Assembly (NCBI RefSeq): GCF_905475345.1
Contig: NC_066610.1
Span: 593,501-657,500, forward strand
DNA length: 64,000 nt
Source: Vespula vulgaris
Lineage: Eukaryota; Arthropoda; Insecta; Hymenoptera; Vespidae
Direction: 5' to 3'
The number at the start of each line of letters is the position of its first letter. Position 1 is the stretch's first letter. The translations under genes and the position numbers were made by a program. This document shows, piece by piece, positions 10,851 through 23,571 of the stretch. Under the pieces are notes generated by a model. That model did not search any database, was not told the DNA's origin, and worked only from the letters and a program-made list of their open reading frames with translations.

Positions 10851-13619
10851 ATTAGTAAAAGTACTCAAGGACACAACGCAAAACTTCAAACAGTGACTTC
10901 CTAGCGTGCATCATGCATATGCAAATCGATTTCATTTCGATCGTCGACAGCTCGTACCAGCCGCAATGATAAAGTGCTTCGCATAAGCACGTGCTCTGGA
11001 TTGAAGAAAAAACAAAAAAAAAATAAACTCTTATCAATAAATTATTGAATCAAATTACAGATTGAATCGAAATTTATAAGAATTCGATTGATTACTTCTT
11101 CGATGAGACATTCGCCGATGTAACAATAAGTGAACAATGTGCCCGACAAAATGGAAATGTATATAAAGAACGTTAATATACCAATTTCTTCTAATACCGC
11201 TAAACTCTAAAAAAGAAGATATTATTTATTAGACGATATACTGTTATGAAGCGGTCTAAAGAAGTTCGGAGTGAACTTTGAATTAGAAAGCCGTTTTTAG
11301 GCAGCAAGAGATTCTGACAGAAAACAAAGACATGTATCTGTGAAGAATCTCGGTCTAAGAGAGAACTCTATCTCACAATGTTCTTAAATTGTTCTGAAAT
11401 CTTTTTAAAGGGTTTGTTAACGGGAATAGATTACATAGTTGTTTTTGTTTTCGTTAATGAAATTCTTTTTCATTTAACAAGTGCTCACGCACGTAACAAT
11501 ACGTGCGAAAATATAAAATTTTCATGAATGTGTACGTACGGAAACTACTTGATAATTCGACATACAAATTTGAGTCGTTGTATTTAATAATTCTTGACAA
11601 ATGACGATATTAAACTATCCTTTAATATATCCGCTAATCTGAAACAGATACGAAGAAGATAAATTATTTTTTTATAATGCCACCTTTCAAACTAAGAAAA
11701 AGAAATTTGTAACACGCATTAATATTACTTACTAGTGTAGTAGTATTAATGCGTGTTAATGTTAAAAATTATGAAGCCTGTGTCATTTTTATTTTTGTTA
11801 AGGAAAACATTTAAGGGATAAAACAACCCCTTCGAATATATTTGCAAAAATATCAAATATTAATAATTCGTTGTACTCGACAATACGTAGTCAAACAAAA
11901 TTTTGTTTGATTTTCAATCTAAAGTAATATGGCTAAAAAATGACTTGAAGTATTAAAATAAATATCTCAAAGTTTACTTTTCGTAATAAAATACAAAATG
12001 AACTGATATAAAAAGAATATTTTTAAACCCACAAAAAATTATAATACAAATATATATTAATTAAGACAAAAAGATATAATATTTCTTCAATTTTTAATTT
12101 TAGAATAATATGGCGTCGTTGAAAACGTTTTTGGACATTTACGTTCGCATAAGTCTAGGAAAAAAGAACCCAGGATATTTATAATTTTTCTTGCAATCAA
12201 ATCGCTTACAATCTCATTAATAAAAATCCGTATTATTAAGAAGAATTCCATTAGTGAACAGATCATCTAATTTTATTGTAACAGAATTGTAATAAACCTT
12301 TAAAGAAAAAGAAAATATTTCGAAAAATCCATTTTTAAAAATACCCTCAGAAACTACATCTCAAAAATCATAACGCTCTACTCATTTGTATTGTATGAAA
12401 CAGAAAAAAAGGACTTGGATCAGCATAATTCCATTATGAATTAGATTTAATTATAAAAGTGACATCACCTTATCAAACGATAGTGTCAAAGAATCATTTT
12501 TTGAATTCCTTATCGATAACCATCGGTATCAATTAAAACATTTTTCACTCTGATCTTCAATATGGCCAATTTACCGGAATGATGAATTAAAGGTAGAAGT
12601 CTTTGTTGAAAACTTTGTTAAAGAATAAACAATCAGTTCCGATGTAAGCAGAAAGGATTATTATTACACAAAAAACTTCATGTATGTAATCAAATATAAA
12701 ACTTTTTACATTGTGTACATTTTACATAGCTTCAATAACGACTTTATTTTATAAGGAAATTTATATTCCAATGAAGAATTGACCATAACTGTCTTGCAAA
12801 ATAATAAGGATTTAATAAAACTATTCATCTATTTCTGAAAAAGAGTTTTGAAAAATATTCTTTAAACGACAAACATTATTCAAATATTTCGATACAATCA
12901 AGATAAATGAGAAAATGTTTCATACAAAAGTTATTTGTTCTTTTACGTAAAATATAAAAGGAGAAGACCCCTATTTAAAAAATCAAAGTTGTTGGGAAAC
13001 ATTTCACTAAATAAAAAGCAATAAATGCCGCAATATCTCTCTTAAAACCAAATATAAAAATATATATCTCTATATATAAATATTACAACTTTATTTATTA
13101 TTTTATTAGAAATAAATCTAAAATCTTTTCTAGAAAATGATATAATAAAATATTAAAAATGATTGTATTACCCATGAATATACTCAATATGACAGTTTTA
13201 AAATAATATAAAAGAATTATGAAGGTCATCAATGATAACGCAGCCATAATGAATATAGAAGAAAATTTATTATGTTTCATAAAAATTAGTCTCTCTTCTT
13301 TGATTTCATAATTATTAACGGTGTAATCGTTTTCCGTTTCTGTCAAAAATCTTGACAAAAATCGATGTTTTATTCCGTATATCTCAAATTTCGTCAATAT
13401 CATTAATATCATCATATTCTCCTTAATTTTTGACAGTACATAAAAGAAATCTTTGATATAATTGATCATATCAAGAAGTGCTAAAACACTGTAAAAACAT
13501 CCGTAAAATAAAAATGGTAGGAACAACGAGTCTCGAATTTTCATTGGCCACACTTCAAAAAAACCGAACAAACATTTGGGACACTTTATCGCTTTCATGG
13601 TACTGGTGAAATCTATAAC
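10851..13619 (-). pseudogene. Odorant receptor copy 2, pseudogene
   Basis: Recognisable exons, 5' to 3': exon 2 at 13619-13172 (open, 448 nt), exon 3 at 12788-12469, exon 4 at 11638-11540, exon 5 at 11206-11096 (open), exon 6 at 10995-10851. Lesions seen directly: the exon 2 acceptor is TG instead of AG; exon 3 is 320 nt instead of 286, with small duplicated insertions near 12600 and 12715; exon 4 is 99 nt instead of 100; exon 6 is 145 nt instead of 156. The 18-nt first exon with its leader and the last exon are absent. An LTR-like insertion sits between exons 4 and 5. Exon 2 is the VIDFTSTMKA type, and exon 6 with its flank is nearly identical to copy 3. No functional receptor can be produced. 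Confidence 0.9.
11242..11498. mobile_element. Solo-LTR-like insertion in intron 4 of copy 2
   Basis: A 257-bp segment absent from the same intron of every other copy. It begins TGTTA and ends TAACA, giving a perfect 5-bp inverted end of the TG...CA type typical of LTRs. It is flanked by a 4-bp direct repeat, ATAC (11238-11241 and 11499-11502), which occurs once at this site in related copies. It is less AT-rich than the surrounding intron and has no open frame. The family is unknown; 4-bp duplications are compatible with Ty3/Gypsy or BEL-type integration, which is inference. Confidence 0.72.
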
Positions 13620-14039
13620 CATGAAAAAGATAATACAAAACAGCGATATTTCAATTAAGTAGAATAGTACAGAACTGATTCTAAAAATGTTCATAGCTTG
13701 AAAAATTATGAGCCTAATGGGTAGCTCGAAAAAGTATTATTCTCTTGGCTAATATGTTAGTACCCAATGTCAGAATTTTTAATATCCATATCGAAACAAA
13801 TGTATTCAGATGACTTCAAAAATTGATTATTCCTTCTCGAGATTTTTCGAAACTAAAGTTTTTTTTTGATTATTATTTACTGACAAACTCAATAATTGTG
13901 ATGTTTTTAAATTCTTTATGACGTGTTTGTTCAACTGGTAGCCATCTTATAGAATAAAAAAACTACATTAACCTTACTGCTGATGAAATTCTTCTATTTG
14001 TTATATTTTATTAATTTTTCTTACTTTAAAATAAATATG

Positions 14040-14095
<56 letters not shown>

Positions 14096-16164
14096 TATAA
14101 TGATATAAAGAAGTTAAAAATGTATATGTCAAAGAAATATTAATGTCAAAAAATAATAAAATTACATTCTAAAAAAATTAATAAACGAAAACGATTAATG
14201 GGATGTGAATAAAGTATTATTAAGTAAAAGTAAAAATAAGGAAAGTTGTGTAATGCAAATGATCAACGTTATAGCTTTTATGGTATTGAAAGCTTCTTTC
14301 AAAATCATATTTTTTAAATTAATAAACATATGTACAAAAAATTTTAAATTAATAAACAATGTAGAAAAAAAAGATATATACAAAGGTTGAATATTCTTAA
14401 AATTTAATATTAAGAATTAAATTTATGGAAATAAAATAAAATTATTACATATTTCCATATTTCGTAGAGTAATCCATTCTTTAAGTATGTAAAATTTCGC
14501 TCAAAATAACTATTAAAAGACAGCCAGTATAATACCATCATAAAACAAAATATTATTATAGTTTTCTTAAGTTATATTTTTTCTTTATATGTCAATAATT
14601 TTAGGTGTACATATAAAAAACTCTTATATATAACAAAAAAATATAGATATATACGTATGTACATGTACTTATATAAAATACAAAATATATTTGTATATAT
14701 ACCATAATAAAAATTATTGCTCATTTAAATTATGTAAAATTAAACATTTCTAAAAGAATACGTATTAAGAAATATACACATAGATATTTATATATATATA
14801 TGTATATAAATATGAATGATATATATTTAAATTTGTATATAATAATATAAAAATAAATTTTTTAACGTTCAAACTTTGATATATTGAGTACCATAGTATT
14901 TTCATACCTTATCATAAAAGTCACAAAAGGTTTATCATAATTATAATTATTTTAATAAATAATTAATTATCAAATAATTAGTATTTTATTTTCTTTAACG
15001 AATTAATATTAATATATATTATTAATATATAAATTTACTAATTATTATTATTATTAATTAATTATTAAATAAACTTATACTCTTATCTCTGTAAACTTTC
15101 AATGATATATGGTCGCTCTTATCAATCCATTAGTCGGCTAAAAATATAAAGTTATTAATACAGAGATTGAACAAAATTATAGAAAAAAGTGTCAATAAAT
15201 TTCAAAATTTAAATTATTACTTACATGCGGAGAGGACTCACTGAACAGGATTCATCAAAGAGAATTTTATTTTACTAACATAACATTTTTGTGTTATGGT
15301 TATGTTATTGGAGAGACTAATTACAATAAATATACATAATCGATTGATAATTATTGATGACAATAAACTGAGTATTTCAAATTTTAATTTCTTACGTTAC
15401 AAGGAGCACTTACAATTATATAAAATATCAAGAGTCACATATGCACATATATTCATATTTATTCTCCATCGTCCATAATTTGAGAATTAATAATATACAT
15501 GTAATAAAAATTAGACAATATATGTGTATATATATATATATTTTTTTTTTCTTGACACTAATATTTTTGACATTAATACAAATTAATATTTAAATATAAA
15601 ATTAATACATACATTGTTAAATCTTAATTTAAAAATATTTAACTTGTAATAATTTTCAAATTAATTTTATTTATGTAAAATTAAAATAATACATAAATAT
15701 AAGATATATTTAATTGGTGTACATATTTAAAAATAATAAAGCTATATATATATATTATATAAATTAAAATTACACTTTCAAAATACCTCTATCATCATGT
15801 AAAAAAGATATATAGTTATTTCATAGAAACAAAATTTGTTTTCTGTAATATTGAAATATAAATAAAAGATTCAAATATGGGATAAACATACGCATTCGCA
15901 TGTACCTTAGAATTTGTGTGCAAATGTATACAAATTTTTAATAAATTAACAATATTGAGAACTTTGTTTAAAAGTTAAAATTTGAGTCAAGTATTTTCAC
16001 ATAAATAACAAATATATCTTCCATAATATTTATTTTGTCAATACTTATCTTAATAACGTGATTGTATGCAAACTTATTACATGCAGTATATTCAAAATTT
16101 TTATCAAAATGTCATCAACAATATCCCAGTAATAAATATTCAAGTTTATTTGTCACAATTCTGT
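13620..16164. other. Remnant first intron of copy 2 fused to 3' flank of copy 3, leader deleted
   Basis: Sequence up to about 15203 matches the first intron of other copies, and from about 15215 it matches sequence that lies upstream of the leader in other copies (a GTAAGTAATAAT site on the minus strand near 15220). The intervening about 1.4 kb, which should hold the leader and the M-E-G-T-R-E exon, is missing. The rest is AT-rich spacer and the 3' flank of copy 3. A TA microsatellite is at about 14045-14091. Confidence 0.65.
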
Positions 16165-19122
16165 TTACATAAACGTTCGTAAAACTGATAAGTAAGCCAT
16201 GGATGACTTTACTATCTGCAAAATATACAAAAAGATGAAAAATTGTTTGAATCTCCAACTGTTCACATTATCGAAAATATACGAAATGAAATTTCAGAAG
16301 ACAAATAAAGAAAAGAAAAAGACGATATAATATTTCATTATAAAAATAATAAAGAAACAAAAAATACAAATAGCAGATAGAAAAAATAATAAAAAATAAG
16401 AATACTTCATCTCGATAAATGTTGAAAAGATAAGAAATAAAAGCAATAAATTACAAACAAACAGAAAACAAAAAGTTCTAAAGAAAAGCAAAACTTGTAA
16501 AACGCATAACATAAATATAGAAAAAAAATTGACAAGAGAAAATAAAGAAAGTAAAATAAAGAAGAAAAGAAAACGATTAGCTAGATGCCGCGTGTAAGAA
16601 AATGACTTAAAATTGAAGAAAAAAAAATCTTGCGTCCTGCAGATAAATGGCAAAGAAAAAGAAGAAGAAGACACAAAAATATTAACAATAAGGACTCACA
16701 TCAGTAAAAGTACGCAAGGACACAACGCAAAACTTTAAACAAGTCAATTGCAGTGGCTTCCTAGCACGCATCATGCAAATGCAAATCGATTTCATTTCGA
16801 TCGTCGAGAGCTCGTACCAGCCGCAATGATAAAGTGCTTCGCATAAGCTAGTACTCTGGATTGAAGAAAAAACAAAAAAAGATAAACTCGTATCAATAAA
16901 TTATTCAATCAAATTATAGATTGAATTGAAATTTATAAGAATTCGATTGATTACTTCCTCGATGAGACATTCACCGATGTAACAATAAGTGAACAATGTG
17001 CCCGACAAAATGGAAACGTATATAACGAATGTTAATATACCAACTCCTTCTAATACCGCTAAACTCTGCAAAATTAAAAATTATTTATTAGACAATGCAC
17101 GGTGCAAAATTTGCATAGAGTTACGTATACGTACGGACAGCATTTGATAACACGATATACAAAGCTGTATGGTTGTCCCAAATAAATGTTGACCAATAAC
17201 GATATTAAAACTATCTTCTAATATATCCGCTAATCTGAAACAGATACGAAGAGAATAAATTATTTTTTATGGCATCTTCCTCATATTAAAAAAAAAATAA
17301 TTTGTTTAATAGTATTAGTATGCGATAATATTAAAAATTATGAGGCGCAATTCATTTTTATTTTTGCTAAGAAATACATTTAAAGGATGAAACAACCCTT
17401 CGGAATCTATTTGCAAAGAAATCAAATGTTAACAATTTGATGTAATCGACAATACGTATTCAAACAAAAATTTGTTCGATTTTTAATCTTAAATAATATG
17501 GCTAAAAAATTATTTGAAACGTTAAAAGAAAAATCTCGAAATTTACTTTTCACGATAAAATAAAAATAAAAAATGAATCGATCTAAAAAAAAATGTTTTC
17601 ATACACGTAAGAAATTCTATACAATTACAAATATATATTAATTAAAACGAGATATATTTGCTCTATTATAAATGATAAAACAAATATGGCGCCGTTATAA
17701 ATGTTTTTGAACGTTTACTTTCGCATAAGTTTACGAAAAAGAAACCATAATATTTGAAGTTTTTCTTGTAGTTAAATCACTTACAATCTCACTAATAAAA
17801 ACCAGTATTATTAATAACAATTCTACTAGTGATCAAACCATCTAATTTTCTTAAAACGGAATTGTAATAAACCTCTAGGAAAAAAGAAAACATTTCGAAA
17901 AATCTATTTCCTAAAAATATCCTGAAAAACCGCGTCTCATAATTGATTGGGTTCTACTCATTTGTATTGTTTGAAAATGGAAAAAAAAAACTTCGATCAA
18001 CACACGTTCCATTATGAATTAGATTTAATTACAGAAGTGACATCACCTTATCAAACGATGGTGTCGAAGAATCATTTTTCGAATTCCCTGCCGACAACCA
18101 TCGGTATCATTTAAAACATCCCTCACTCTGATCCTCAATATAGCCAATTGACCGGTAAGATGAAATCCGGTAGAAGCCAATAAACAATCAGTTCCAATGT
18201 AAGCGGAAAGTATTATTACTACACGAAAAAATTCATGTATGCAGCCAAATATATAACTTTTTACATCGTATGGCTTCAATAACGGCTTTATTTTATAAGG
18301 TAATTTATATTCCAATGAAGAATTCGCCATAACTGCATAAAGAAAAAATTATTATTTACGTTAATATCGTAATTTTTTTTTATCACTTGCACTGATTCTT
18401 ATTATTTTACCGAATGCAGAAAAGTAACGAATTTTTGTTTATATTATATTTTATATTTAACATAAATTATTTTTCTATGTATATTATACAGATATATCAT
18501 ATATTACACGTATATATTATTTATGGTAAAATTAATTTTTATACACAAAATTTTATTATTATATTCGTTACTATTCTTTTCTATCTCTTTAAAAATTTTT
18601 TTCATTATTATTCTTATTATTACTATTATTATTACTATTACTATATTATACTATTATTATTATTACTATTACTTATTATTACATATTTATTTTTTAATTA
18701 TAATATTGATACATAATTATTTAATTCGTACATAATTTGTATTTTTAAAAGGTAGAATATTAAAAATTTTTATGAATTTTTAATCCATTATACAATTTTG
18801 TATACGTACATATATATATCGAAGATTCAAAATAAAGTGTTAGAAGTTTTCATCTCGGAAAAATAGGAGTATTTAAAGAAATTAATAAAATCTCAATCTT
18901 TATTTAAATATCTTCGACAATCGAAGATGGATAAAAAAATTTTTGAAAGAAAGTTACTTGTTCGTTTAAATAAAATATATTACTATTATAAAAAATGAAG
19001 TTTCATAATCGAGAAAATAAAGTGGTCATTGCTATGATTTTCAAATATTTCATTAAATAAAAATCTCTCAGATACAATCAAATAATACTTATCAGAAAAA
19101 TGTATACATACACATACACTCC

Positions 19123-19171
<49 letters not shown>

Positions 19172-20880
19172 CAATTTTAGTCTATTATTTCCTCAGAAGG
19201 AAACCTAAACAATTTAAAAAATATATATATAATAGAGATATTTAAAATGATTGTATTACCTTTAAGAACATTCGGTATGACATTTTTAAAATAATACAAT
19301 AGAGTTAAGAAAGTCATCGCTGGGAACGCAGTCATGACAAATATGTAGGAAAATTTATTATATTTCGTAAATATCAATCTCTCCTCTTTAGTTTTATAAT
19401 TATCGACGATATAATCGTCATCCGTTTCTGTTAAAAATCTTGACAAAGACCGATATTTCATTCGGCACACCCCAAATTTCGTCATTGTCATTACTACCAA
19501 CATGTTCTCCATAACGTTTGTCATTGCGTAACGGATATCTTTGATGTATTCGATCAAATCTAGAAGTCCTAAAAAACTGTAAACACATCCGTAGAATAGA
19601 AATGGTAGAAACAAGGAGTCCCGAATTTCCAATGGCCACACTCCGGAAAATCCGAGTAATCTTCTACTCCACTTAATCGCTTTCTTGGTATTCGTGTAAT
19701 ATGTAACCTTAAAAAACACAATGCAAAACGATAATGTTTTCATTAAATAGTATAGTACAGAATTGATGACTCGAAAGTGTTTGTAATTTGTAAAATAACG
19801 AGGCTAAAGTGTATCTGGAAAGAAAAGTGTTCCATTGGCCACTACGTTGGTATATATTGTCTAAATTTTTTATAGCAATGTAGTCAAAAAGTATTTAAAT
19901 CGATTCAAATATCGATTACACCTTTTGGAGACTTTTCAAGATTAATGGTTTTCTACTGGATCATCAAAAAGTTCGTAGGTATTGTAATTTTGTATTTTCA
20001 AAGTAGAAATCAATAAATGATCTAATTAAAATAGATGTATTTATTTCCAAAGTCAAATCGGGATTTTTTCGGCACACGTTGTATTAAATACTTCTACATT
20101 ATTTATTGATTACTTCAATAATTATGATTATTTAAAACTCTCTTAAAACTTTTGGTCCAATTAATGATCATCTTATATAATAAAAAAAAAATTGGTCAAC
20201 GCTGCAATCGTTGAAATTTCATCATTTGTCATTTATTTTTTTAATCTTTTTTACTTTGTGATAAATATAATGAAATAAAGAAGTTAAAAAGGAGTATGTT
20301 AAAGAAATATTAAAACCAAAAAAGAACAAAAGTATAGTCCCAAAAATTAATAAACAGAAAGGATTAATGAAATGCCAGTTTACTTTAATTAATTAAAAAT
20401 AAAAATAAGTATGGTTTCCTATATGCAAATGTCTAACTTTTACATTTGATATTGAAGATATTTTTTTTTAATCATATATTCATAAATAATAAATAATGAA
20501 GAAAGATATATATGAAGTCTGTATTGTTTTTGTATATAAGATTAAGAAGAAAATTATGGAAAAAAAATCAAATTAGTATATATCTCTGTATTTTACTTAA
20601 AAATTTATCACTCATAACATCCATTTAAAAAGAGCCACTGTGACACTATTGCAAATGAAAATATTGTTTTTGTTAAGCCAAATATTTTTGTAGACGTCAA
20701 TAAATTTACACATAATAATATTTCTTTATAAATATAATCAAAATATAGATATATCTAAAATGTTAAAATATATTTATATACTATATTATAAAATACTAAT
20801 TATCTAAATTATACAAAATCAAAAAATGTTGAAAATATATTAAGGAATATACATATACACATCGATACATAATAATATAA

Positions 20881-20935
<55 letters not shown>

Positions 20936-21930
20936 TATATATATATAATTGGAAAATAAATTTTTGAATATTGAAATATTGACACGTTGATTGCTACAAT
21001 ATTTTCATAACTCCTTCAAAATGTCACAGAGCAATTATAACAATTATAATAACTTTATTATAATAATTAATTATAATTATGATGCTTAAATAAAATTATA
21101 CTTTTATCTCTGTAACACCTCAATGACATATAGATGCGCATATCAATCAGAGAATTGTCTAAAAATGTAGAATTGTTTGCACAAATACCGTGTAAACTTG
21201 TAGAAAAAAGGGATAATGAATTTCAAATATTCCAGTAATAAATCGAACATTTCTTTACGTACATCATAAAATGTAAATCTAAAACTTTCCAAATATTAAA
21301 GTCTAATAAACTGAATGATAACTGAAATAATAATTCATTTTTACATCAAGAAAATATAAAAATGAATAATAAACAATCACAGTTTCATTATTATAAATTA
21401 CTATTAAAAACAAAAATTATTAACAATTATTAATTGTTCCACAAAGCACAATTCTTACTATTCATTTGTATACTTAGAAAAATATTTTATTCGATATCAC
21501 TTGAAATATGGAATAATTAATTCTTCAAGTAACACGATGAATGCTCCAGAAATTAATTAACAGTCGCATGTAATACTACAGTAGCAATCAACTTATCAAC
21601 AAAATTTCTAATAAAAATTACGACTTTACCAAGTCATGAGGAGTATTCAAGAACCGAAAATTGAAATAAAAGAAAAAAGAAGGATGGTATCGACCGCGTC
21701 AATATTTGGTCGAGATTTCAAAAATTAGAGAAATGCAAGAAAAAAGGAAAGAGATCATTTTTTGAAACACTGTGACAATAGCTTTTTCCTTCACGAGAGT
21801 TCAAATAAATTCACTTGGGACGATCATTATCACAAATCGTCTCACTCGTCCAACGAACTGACAACATTTTATAAAGAATAAATAAGTAAATAAAATGACT
21901 TTATCACCGTACTTCTTTGGTTCTTTCCAT
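16165..21930 (-). CDS. Odorant receptor copy 3 (7tm_6), intact, 7 coding exons
   Basis: Exons, 5' to 3': 21930-21913 (M-E-R-T-K-E), 19707-19260, 18332-18047, 17234-17135, 17065-16955, 16855-16700, 16215-16165 (stop TAA). All splice sites are canonical, and the joined frame gives 389 residues. Exon 2 is the TNTKKAIKW/VWPLE type, with a TDDDY acidic stretch shared with copy 4. Exon 4 is the GQHLFGTTIQLC type shared with copies 5 and 6. Intron 2 is the long class (927 nt, the longest) with an ATT-rich tract at about 18600-18680. An AATAAA lies just after the stop codon. TA microsatellites lie at about 19126-19169 (intron 2) and 20887-20947 (intron 1). The 7tm_6 signatures (GQLAIL, TYCYIGE, WYELS, AYLSVLRTFM) are all present. 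Confidence 0.92.
20887..20947. repeat. TA microsatellite in intron 1 of copy 3
   Basis: The longest nearly pure alternating A/T tract in the window, interrupted by one AAA. Seen directly. Confidence 0.85.
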
Positions 21931-22636
21931 TTTGCTCGTTCGAAAGTTGCCGACAGACTGTTCGTCGTGGCACGATCTACTCCCGACGTAAACTATGTGC
22001 AAAAGGGGTTGAAATTGGTTGATTGAATATTTTATGCGACTAACGAAAAAAAGAATAGAAAAAAGAAAGAATACGAGACAGTTTTTGAGTTCGTCTTGGT
22101 CCGTATCGAAGGTATGGACTAAAAAAAAATAATAATGAAAAAGAGTAACGAAACGTTGCTAACGAATACAGTAGACTCAACAATAATCGATCAACACTCG
22201 ACGAACAGTGTTCTGCATTAATCATTTTTGTCTACCCTGTTCTCTAAGTAGAATGTACCTTGTTTTCTCTTTTTTTGAGAGTCTATGTCTGTCAAAAGTT
22301 TCTGCGAATCACCCTCGTGAATATTTCTCGAGCAAAAAAGGAAACGGCGTCGCTCACTACTACTGCGGAATAAAAAGAAAAAAAAAGAAAACGAAAAAGT
22401 ATCCAAGTTGTTAAGTAGTTAAATTCTAGCCTTCCGTGAGTCTTCTTGTTGTCAGTTCTCTTCTAACCGGTCTTTATGAAGTGTACAAGAACTTTGATGG
22501 AGCATTGATATTATTAAAATGAAATTGTTCGAGATCGTCGGAGTTGGTGCTGGAAATAAAAAAAATCGTCATTGAATTTGGGTATACGTAGGAAGTTAAA
22601 CAAAAATATTTTCATATGACATAAATTATTAGTTAT
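21931..22636 (-). promoter_or_regulatory. 5' leader/promoter block of copy 3
   Basis: Carries the conserved TGCATTAATCATT motif at 22214-22226 (about 290 bp before the ATG) and the TTGATCAAC motif. The TATA-like site is changed relative to other copies (the plus strand reads CTATGTCTGTC). The acceptor of the possible leader intron (TTTATTTCCAG ending at 22550) is kept, but the expected donor at 22636 has mutated from GT to AT, so this copy could not splice that intron in the usual way. Confidence 0.5.
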
Positions 22637-22917
22637 ATGCAGAGAGGACTTACTGGATATTCACCAAAGTGAATTTTATCTTATTATAGGAGAGAATATA
22701 ACTCAAAATATTATGTTATTGGAAAAATCGATTACGGTAAATATATATAATCGATTAATAATTATTGATAACGATATACTGAGTGTTTAAATTTTTAATT
22801 TCTTACATTACAAGCACGTATAATCACATACATATATACATGTATTCATATTTATTTTCAGTCGTCCATAATTCGCAAATTAATAATATATATCTGACAA
22901 TATAATATATATATTAG

Positions 22918-22948
<31 letters not shown>

Positions 22949-23571
22949 GATGTGTGTGGGTGTGTGTGTGTACATATTATTTTTTTGATATTCGAAAGTA
23001 TATTTAAATTAATATTTGAATATAAAATTAATACATACATTGTTAAATCCTAGTTAAAATATTTTTAATTAGCAATCATTTTCAAATTAAATTTATATAT
23101 GTAAAATTAAAATTATACTTATATGTAAAATATATTTAAATGATTCAAAAATAATAAAACTATATATATATATATATAAATTAAAATTATAATTTCTAAA
23201 ATATTCATCATTATGTAAAAAATATATTTACTTATTTCATAGAAACAAAATTTTCTTTCTTCGATATTAAAATATAAACATAAAATTGAAATCTGCGATG
23301 CGCATTTACATGGATTTCAGAGCTTGTGTACAAAAGAATAAAAATTTCTAATAAAGTAACAAAAATGATAATTTAGTTTAAAAGTGAAAATTTCAGTCAA
23401 ATATATTCACATTGATAAATATATCTTCCATAATGTTTATCTGGTCAATACTTATCTTAATAACGTGATTGTGTGCACATTTATTATGCACTATATTCAA
23501 ACTTTTTATCAAAACGTCATTGATAATATTCTAATAGTAAATGTTCAAGGCTAATATTATCACAATTTTAT
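22637..23571. other. Spacer between copy 3 leader and copy 4
   Basis: AT-rich with no gene. A TG microsatellite lies at about 22922-22971. The 3' flank of copy 4 occupies the last about 300 bases. Confidence 0.6.

Noticed and set aside
13098..13694. Long open frame suggesting copy 2 might start at an ATG upstream of exon 2
   Set aside because: The extension exists only because the exon 2 acceptor AG has mutated to TG. The downstream exons are frameshifted and the last exon is missing.
16294..16674. 126-codon minus-strand frame rich in Phe, Leu and Ser
   Set aside because: It lies in intron 6 of copy 3 and arises from AAAG-rich sequence read on the other strand. It carries no family motif.
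18414..18735. Overlapping plus-strand frames rich in Tyr, Ile and Leu
   Set aside because: They are translations of an ATT-rich low-complexity tract inside intron 2 of copy 3.
22922..22971. TG/GT repeats considered as regulatory elements
   Set aside because: They are simple microsatellites, vary between units and hold no fixed position relative to genes.
22858..23040. Frame with a His-Thr repeat
   Set aside because: It is a translation of the TG microsatellite at 22922-22971.
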